A DNA stretch of 59,468 bases. It comes from Pseudomonadota bacterium. GTDB lineage: Bacteria > Pseudomonadota > Gammaproteobacteria > Burkholderiales > Casimicrobiaceae. The stretch lies in contig WQUA01000009.1 in the NCBI GenBank assembly GCA_009786025.1, positions 1 to 59,468 on the forward strand, written 5' to 3'. Below, in pieces: positions 55,795 to 59,468 of this stretch; the stretch's first letter is position 1; the number at the start of each line of letters is the position of its first letter. A model generated the notes under the pieces. It was not told where the DNA came from, ran no database searches, and worked only from the letters and a program-made list of their open reading frames with translations. The translations under genes were made by a program, and so were the position numbers.

Positions 55795-56907
55795 TCAGGG
55801 AGCCAGAGTTTTGCTGGCGTCCTTGTGCCAGGTAAAGATGTCGAACCGCGCCGTCGCCCAGTCGCCCTCCGGCGTGAACTCAACGCTGCCAAGAACCGTA
55901 TTGAACTTGTTCTTGTGCATGTACTCGGCCACTTTCTTCGGGTCTTCCGATTTCGCTCCGTTAATCGCCTCACCCAAAACCTGCATCGCTGCATACGAAG
56001 TCATGATAAACACACCAGAAGGATCTTGCTTCTTCGCCTTGAAAGCTTCAACAATCTTGGCGTTGGTCGGCTCTTTCGAGAAATCCGGCGGCAATGTCAC
56101 CAGCAGTCCTTCCGCCGATTCGCCCTTCACGTCCGACACCGCAGCGCCTTCCGGGCCCATCCAGCGCGCGCCGAGATTTTGATCATGCGCCTGCTTCAGA
56201 AGAAGAATCAACTCAGGATGATAGCCGCCGTAATAAACGAAATCGACGCCTGCCTGCTTCATCTTGGTGATCAACGCCGAAAAGTCGGTATCGCCCTTAT
56301 TGATCCCCTCAAACATCACCGGCTTCACACCATGCTTTTCAACCGTGTTTTTCACCTGCGTCGCAACACCCTGGCCATAAGTCTGCTTGTCGTGAATGAT
56401 CGCCAGTTTCTTCGGCTTCATCTTGTTGAGGATGTAATCAGCCGCCGCCGGCCCCTGCTGGCTGTCCTTGCCAATGGTGCGGAAGAAAGTTTTGTAGCCG
56501 AACGTCGAAAGCTCATCCGCCGTTGCCGACGAACTTACCATCACCACATCATTTTCGTTGTATATCTGCGCCGCCGGTTTGAACGCGCCTGAACACACGT
56601 GCCCGAGCACAAATTTGATCTTTTCGCTGACCACCTTGTTGGCCACTGCCGGCGACTGTTTCGGTTCGCAAGCGTCATCCATTTCGACCAGTTCGACCTT
56701 CTTTCCAAGCAGGCCGCCACGCGCATTAATATCATTGGCCGCCATATGGACGCCGGCGCGATGCATATCGCCATACTGCGCCACCGGCCCGGTAATCGCC
56801 GACGCCACAGCTATTTTGATCGTACCGTCAGCCGCCAGCGCGCTGCCGCCAGCCCATACCATTGCCGCTGTCAGTGCGGCCGCCATTACGGTTTTCTGCA
56901 TTTTCAT
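55795..56907 (-). CDS. livJ: Branched-chain amino-acid ABC transporter binding protein (LivJ/LivK type)
   Basis: 370 residues from ATG 56907, with AGGAGAG upstream. A signal peptide MQKTVMAAALTAAMVWAGGSALAAD is seen. IKIAVASAITGPVAQYGDMHRAGVHMAANDINARGGLLGKKVELVEMDDACEPKQSPAVANKVVSEKIKFVLGHVCSGAF matches the Leu/Ile/Val-binding LivJ type closely, with the conserved C-x(n)-C pair (DDACEP...GHVCSG). Periplasmic receptor of the livHMGF system. Confidence 0.94.
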   Translation of the reverse strand: MKMQKTVMAAALTAAMVWAGGSALAADGTIKIAVASAITGPVAQYGDMHRAGVHMAANDINARGGLLGKKVELVEMDDACEPKQSPAVANKVVSEKIKFVLGHVCSGAFKPAAQIYNENDVVMVSSSATADELSTFGYKTFFRTIGKDSQQGPAAADYILNKMKPKKLAIIHDKQTYGQGVATQVKNTVEKHGVKPVMFEGINKGDTDFSALITKMKQAGVDFVYYGGYHPELILLLKQAHDQNLGARWMGPEGAAVSDVKGESAEGLLVTLPPDFSKEPTNAKIVEAFKAKKQDPSGVFIMTSYAAMQVLGEAINGAKSEDPKKVAEYMHKNKFNTVLGSVEFTPEGDWATARFDIFTWHKDASKTLAP

Positions 56908-56950
56908 CGTTACTCTCCTTACTTCGTTCAAAAGTTCTTCAAAGATCAAT

Positions 56951-56974
56951 GCTCACTTTAAATAAAAAGCGAGC
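56951..56974. repeat. Inverted repeat in the livJ leader
   Basis: GCTCACTTT and AAAGCGAGC (one mismatch) flank AAATAA, 44-67 bases upstream of livJ. It could be an operator or a leader hairpin; no regulator is assigned. Confidence 0.4.
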
Positions 56975-57347
56975 CGGCACGCATATCTTAACCCCAATTC
57001 CTTAACATTCCTCTCCAATACCTGAATGCATTTCAGAGGCACAACAACCGTCCGGACAAAAATCCCGGCATATTCCCGGTGACGGATAGCCGCTGACTCC
57101 GAACAACGCCTCCGGCATCTCAAGCTTGCGGCCTCGCCGCACCGGAAATGCGAGGATGACAACGCGCCCTTGTACGGCGCGTACCACCCGGCCTCGATAA
57201 AAGCCGGGCGCGTGGAGAAGCGTAGCGATCAGTATAATACAGATGCTACGTTATCCATGAATTTCTGCGCCATATTGCAGCGCCCCTGTTTGAGAAAAAA
57301 GAGAGTGGCATAGACACTGGCATGGATACTTCTCCGCCTGCGCCGTT

Positions 57348-57464
57348 CTGCGGACACGCCCGCTTCACTTTGCGTACCGCGTTGCGCAGGTTTTCGATGC
57401 GATCCACCAACAGCGTATGAGAGCGTTCGGCCAAATTAACCGTAAAGAAATAAGTTCCGTACCG
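57348..57464 (-). pseudogene. N-terminal remnant of a REP-associated tyrosine transposase (RAYT)
   Basis: The minus-strand frame reads RYGTYFFTVNLAERSHTLLV then DRIENLRNAVRKVKRACPQ. The GTYFFTVNLAERR-type block is the N-terminal signature of RAYT (Y1 transposase of REP elements). The frame breaks off after about 40 matching residues and the catalytic HxH and tyrosine are absent. Upstream it runs into a dispersed palindrome. It is a clear fragment, not a working gene. Strand order with the C-terminal fragment shows two different remnants or a rearranged locus. Confidence 0.75.
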
Positions 57465-57532
57465 GGAGTTCCCCTTCTTCCGCAGCGGGGAAAAGCTGGA
57501 TGCCAGTGCTGGTCGGCATCGACGAGCCGGCA

Positions 57533-57575
57533 TTCCCCTCCCCCGCTTGTGGGGGAAGGCAGGGATGGGGCCGGC
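57533..57575 (+). repeat. Dispersed G/C-rich palindrome, same core as the CRISPR-like repeat
   Basis: CCCTCCCCCGCTTGTGGGGG followed by AAGGCAGGGATGGGGCCGG. The CGCTTGTGGGGGAAGG part is identical to the inner part of the array repeat at 50592-50759. Confidence 0.75.
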
Positions 57576-57614
57576 AACAACATCAAAAAAGCGCGTTGGA
57601 CAAGCTGCGAAGCC

Positions 57615-57650
57615 CGCGTAGGTTGGGGCGAGCGTGAGCGAACCCCAACA
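57615..57650 (+). repeat. RAYT-associated inverted repeat, copy A
   Basis: CGCGTAGGTTGGGGCGAGCG followed by TGAGCGAACCCCAACA. This GTAGGTTGGG...GAACCCCAACA pattern is a common REP-like repeat. Copy B lies in inverse orientation at 57790-57823. Confidence 0.8.
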
Positions 57651-57653
57651 CCA

Positions 57654-57780
57654 TCACCGCTCTCCGACAAGAAAATCATCGTTTGCCTCTGCCGCCCAAT
57701 CCGGTGTCAACCATCCTTGACGGATGTAGCGATGTATCGAACCACCTTCTCGCCATGCGCACCTGTATCTCATAAACCTT
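57654..57780 (-). pseudogene. C-terminal remnant of a RAYT transposase
   Basis: A minus-strand frame ending at TGA 57656-57654 reads WREGGSIHRYIRQGWLTPDW then AAEANDDFLVGER. The SIHRYIRQG-x-L-x-x-DW block is the usual C-terminus of RAYT proteins. No start is available. The piece lies between inverted repeat copies A and B, and upstream on this strand of the N-terminal fragment, so it is the end of another or rearranged transposase. Confidence 0.7.
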
Positions 57781-57789
57781 CTTCTCAAA

Positions 57790-57823
57790 TGTTGGGGTTC
57801 GCAAGCTCACCCAAACCTACGCG
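57790..57823 (-). repeat. RAYT-associated inverted repeat, copy B
   Basis: On the minus strand CGCGTAGGTTTGGGTGAGCT then TGCGAACCCCAACA, close to copy A with small differences in the centre. Confidence 0.8.
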
Positions 57824-57922
57824 AGCTGGGAAGATGATTCCCGGATGGCGCTTCACTTGTCCAGGATACACTTGCTGCACCGGCTACAGTTGAAACCTTA
57901 GAAAAAATACAAGCGTTTTGTA

Positions 57923-58285
57923 TTATGCCTCTTGGTCTATAGCGCTGATGACCCTGGCGATAATTTCTCCCGTCGTAACAAGGTCAACCGTTTCGATATA
58001 ACGAGCCGTCCCTTGCTTAACCCGAGCGGCAATGTCAAAGCTGCGCACCTGATTACAAACAGCAACCCCCTGGGTATCATGCCCCATGATCGGGACTGCC
58101 AACCCGACATTGCGCATAAAAGCCCCGCCGCTGGTGATCGGCACGGTCATACATACGCCCAAAGCGTTGATCTCTTTCGGGGTAATAACAATGAAACGAT
58201 GTCGATCCTTCATTTCCCTCCCCAGTACAGGATTCGGATCAATCCAGAAAATATCGCCGCGCTCAGGCGTTCTAGCGCGAGCCAT
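57923..58285 (-). CDS. mazF: MazF/PemK-family mRNA interferase toxin
   Basis: 120 residues. ERGDIFWIDPNPVLGREMKDRHRFIVITPKEIN is the PemK/MazF opening with conserved G-D and R/P positions, followed by CMTVPITSGG and a C-terminal QVRSFDIAARVKQGTARYIETVDLVTTGEIIARV typical of ChpB/PemK toxins. Such toxins cut mRNA and slow growth under stress. The ATG overlaps the antitoxin stop by one base, so they are translated together. Confidence 0.93.
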   Translation of the reverse strand: MARARTPERGDIFWIDPNPVLGREMKDRHRFIVITPKEINALGVCMTVPITSGGAFMRNVGLAVPIMGHDTQGVAVCNQVRSFDIAARVKQGTARYIETVDLVTTGEIIARVISAIDQEA

Positions 58286-58551
58286 CAGGCCAGTTCCCGA
58301 CCAACCGCTTCCCCTTCAAGCGCCCAAGCCGTTTTTTTGTTCAACTTTTTCAATTGCTCGGCCCCCTTAAGCAGCTCGGATAAGCGATAGCGTTTACGGC
58401 TTGCGGTGAGAGGCTTGGCTATCAACCGCCCTTCATTGACGTTAAGCTCCATCTGCGCGCCGACTTCCAGATTGAGCTGCTTGAACATTGTCGGCGGAAT
58501 GGTCATCACCATCGCGCCACCCTGCTTACGGACAGTCGTTTTCACAAGCAT
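58285..58551 (-). CDS. mazE: MazE/ChpS-type antitoxin with AbrB-like DNA-binding domain
   Basis: 88 residues. TTVRKQGGAMVMTIPPTMFKQLNLEVGAQMELNVNEGRLIAKPL is a swapped-hairpin AbrB/MazE domain. The C-terminal half (RKRYRLSELLKGAEQLKKLNKKTAWALEGEAVGRELA) should wrap the toxin. It neutralises the downstream toxin and probably represses the operon through the palindrome 25-45 bases upstream. Start ATG 58551. Confidence 0.93.
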   Translation of the reverse strand: MLVKTTVRKQGGAMVMTIPPTMFKQLNLEVGAQMELNVNEGRLIAKPLTASRKRYRLSELLKGAEQLKKLNKKTAWALEGEAVGRELA

Positions 58552-58575
58552 TTATACTCCCATATCCATAACTAA

Positions 58576-58613
58576 TGTGCTACAAATGTAGCACACCTAT
58601 ACGTCATGGTCAA
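58576..58613 (-). promoter_or_regulatory. Promoter and operator of the mazEF-type operon
   Basis: On the minus strand TTGACC (58613-58608), a 17-base spacer and TACATT (58590-58585) make a good promoter. The palindrome TGTGCTAC-ATTT-GTAGCACA (58595-58576) covers the -10 element, the expected place for repression by the antitoxin or toxin-antitoxin complex. Confidence 0.85.
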
Positions 58614-58680
58614 CATGGCGCCCGTTGTTGCTTGAATCCGTTCATTCCCGCCTTCGGGAAATTCGTGGATATTTTTATAG

Positions 58681-58722
58681 CTCCCTTTCTCCGTTTGCGG
58701 GAGAAAGTTGGGATAGGGGCAG
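58681..58722 (+). repeat. Dispersed G/C-rich palindrome
   Basis: CTTTCTCC and GGAGAAAG form an eight-base stem, followed by TTGGGATAGGGGC, the tail shared with copies at 16802, 17800 and 57533. Confidence 0.7.
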
Positions 58723-58736
58723 TAACGCTGGCAGGT

Positions 58737-59294
58737 TTACAACCCACATGATTCGAGCGCCACGTTTTCCACATGAATCAGCTTTCCGTCAATCTGCACA
58801 CCGGAATCCACGCGCTCATCTCTGTGATAAACATCCTTAACCTCCAGTTCACGACCCTGAACCCTCAAGCAAAAGCGCGAACCATCAGCGCGGATCGCTT
58901 CGTCGAACTGAATCTTTGCCTCTTTCAAAACGCGCTTCACCTCATCTGAGCCATTAATAGTAAAAAGCTGATGTATGGCTTTTTTAGCTGCTGTGCTGCC
59001 TTTGCTGTTGCACTTGGTCAAATCAGGGTATTGCTGAAGAAGCGATTTTGCCGCATCCGAAGGGATACCCAAAATATACGAGTCGATGGGAAGATCGCCT
59101 GAAAAATTTCCGACTCCAAAAATCATATAGCTTTCCGTCAAAGGCTGTTTCTTGCCGTAAACAATCTTCACACCCCCTTTCGTCAACGTCAGCGTCTCAG
59201 TTGTCTCAATCATCTTTGACGATTTCCGGGAATCGGAGAAAAAGAAATAATATCCTCCCAAAACCATCGCTATAACAACAAGCCATTTCAACAT
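58737..59294 (-). CDS. Membrane-anchored protein of unknown function
   Basis: 185 residues from ATG 59294, which is ten bases from AAGGG; an ATG at 59303 is too close to that site. One N-terminal membrane segment (LKWLVVIAMVLGGYYFFF) is followed by a soluble, probably periplasmic part with paired short repeats such as ETTETLTLTKGGVKIVYG and lone cysteines (LTKCNSKG, SRFCLRV, LESCGL). No family was recognised. Neighbours are an IS200 remnant and a toxin-antitoxin pair, so the gene is in an accessory stretch. Confidence 0.7.
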   Translation of the reverse strand: MLKWLVVIAMVLGGYYFFFSDSRKSSKMIETTETLTLTKGGVKIVYGKKQPLTESYMIFGVGNFSGDLPIDSYILGIPSDAAKSLLQQYPDLTKCNSKGSTAAKKAIHQLFTINGSDEVKRVLKEAKIQFDEAIRADGSRFCLRVQGRELEVKDVYHRDERVDSGVQIDGKLIHVENVALESCGL

Positions 59295-59340
59295 GAATGC
59301 CATTCCCTTATCAGTTTGTGATTTTTGGCCTGAAACTGTG

Positions 59341-59357
59341 AGCCGTCCTTGGCGGCT
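59341..59357 (-). repeat. Hairpin at the end of the IS200-like transposase gene
   Basis: AGCCG-TCCTTGG-CGGCT forms a five-base stem directly over the stop codon of the transposase. IS200/IS605 elements keep subterminal hairpins near their ends for Y1 transposase recognition; the position fits the right end. Confidence 0.6.
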
Positions 59358-59468
59358 ACCCTATTTTCAACTTCATCTGCTCGTAGCGAGCATCCTCTTC
59401 TTCCTGATTGCAGATATACGCTCGTACAATGTCCTCGTCCAACCCAACCGTCGAAACAAAGTACCCTC
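59356..59468 (-). mobile_element. tnpA: C-terminal end of an IS200/IS605-family Y1 transposase (partial)
   Basis: The minus-strand frame is open from the window edge to TAG 59358-59356 and reads GYFVSTVGLDEDIVRAYICN then QEEEDARYEQMKLKIG. The YFVSTVG-x-(D)E-x-x-(V/I)xxYIxNQE-x-ED block is the typical C-terminus of IS200 TnpA. Only the last 37 residues are in the window, so intactness cannot be judged. Confidence 0.85.

Noticed and set aside
57233-57238. Isolated TATAAT
   Set aside because: No acceptable -35 and no gene follows; kept only as a note.
57417-57893. Open frame of 158 residues opposite the RAYT fragments
   Set aside because: It crosses the inverted repeats and shows no protein pattern; the minus-strand fragments explain the region.
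1-59468. Search by eye for tRNA, rRNA, tmRNA and replication origins
   Set aside because: No cloverleaf-like GGTTCGA-type T-arm context or rRNA-like block was found; small RNAs cannot be excluded.

Overview
The window looks like a chromosomal segment of a betaproteobacterium, possibly a Rhodocyclales-type organism. The evidence is gene order (rimP-nusA-infB-rbfA-truB-rpsO-pnp, ccoNOQP-ccoGH, grpE-dnaK-dnaJ), protein style, moderately high GC, and repeated ABC systems for branched-chain or related amino acids. Genus and species cannot be fixed from the sequence alone. No rRNA or tRNA gene was recognised.

Layout. 1-1.85 kb: the end of an unknown gene, a strong terminator, then overlapping AEC and LysE/RhtB transporters. 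2-5.6 kb: divergent rhlE and typA. 5.9-16.8 kb: the translation/RNA cluster rimP-nusA-infB-rbfA / truB-rpsO-pnp. It has a terminator-like attenuator ahead of rimP, and is split between rbfA and truB by a frameshifted polysaccharide-deacetylase gene and an unknown gene. 17-23.2 kb: a TerC-like membrane protein and a five-gene liv-type ABC operon. 23.4-26.7 kb: an accessory island with two leucine-rich-repeat-like proteins and an SMI1/KNR4 protein, partly AT-rich, resembling toxin-immunity genes without a toxin. 26.7-28.3 kb: beta-carbonic anhydrase and a TraB/GumN protein. 28.7-38.5 kb: an oxygen-response block with fnr facing the whole cbb3 oxidase set (ccoI, ccoS, ccoNOQP, ccoG, ccoH) and a universal stress protein. 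The ccoN promoter carries an FNR-like box at the activating position. 38.7-44.7 kb: etfBA, smpB, rnfH, phoH, an ArsR regulator with a perfect FNR box upstream, folB and plsY. 44.8-50.5 kb: a beta-lactamase-fold lipoprotein and the heat-shock operon grpE/dnaK/dnaJ with two sigma-32-type promoters. 50.6-50.8 kb: a CRISPR-like mini array (three identical 36-base repeats, two 30-base spacers). 51-57 kb: a tyrosine-phosphatase-like gene and a second liv ABC operon. 57-59.5 kb: remnants of REP-associated (RAYT) transposases between inverted repeats, a MazEF-type toxin-antitoxin pair with a clear operator/promoter, an unknown membrane-anchored protein and the end of an IS200-like transposase.

Two families of dispersed intergenic repeats run through the window: a G/C-rich palindrome with a CTCTCCC...GGGAGAGG core, and an A-rich element around TTAACCGCAAAGAGCGCAAA. 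Copies sit next to genes, reach into truB and folB, and lie around the CRISPR-like array. The RAYT remnants make a REP/RAYT origin worth testing. Functionally the segment combines translation and RNA turnover, amino-acid uptake, microaerobic respiration under FNR, heat shock and small defence or conflict modules.
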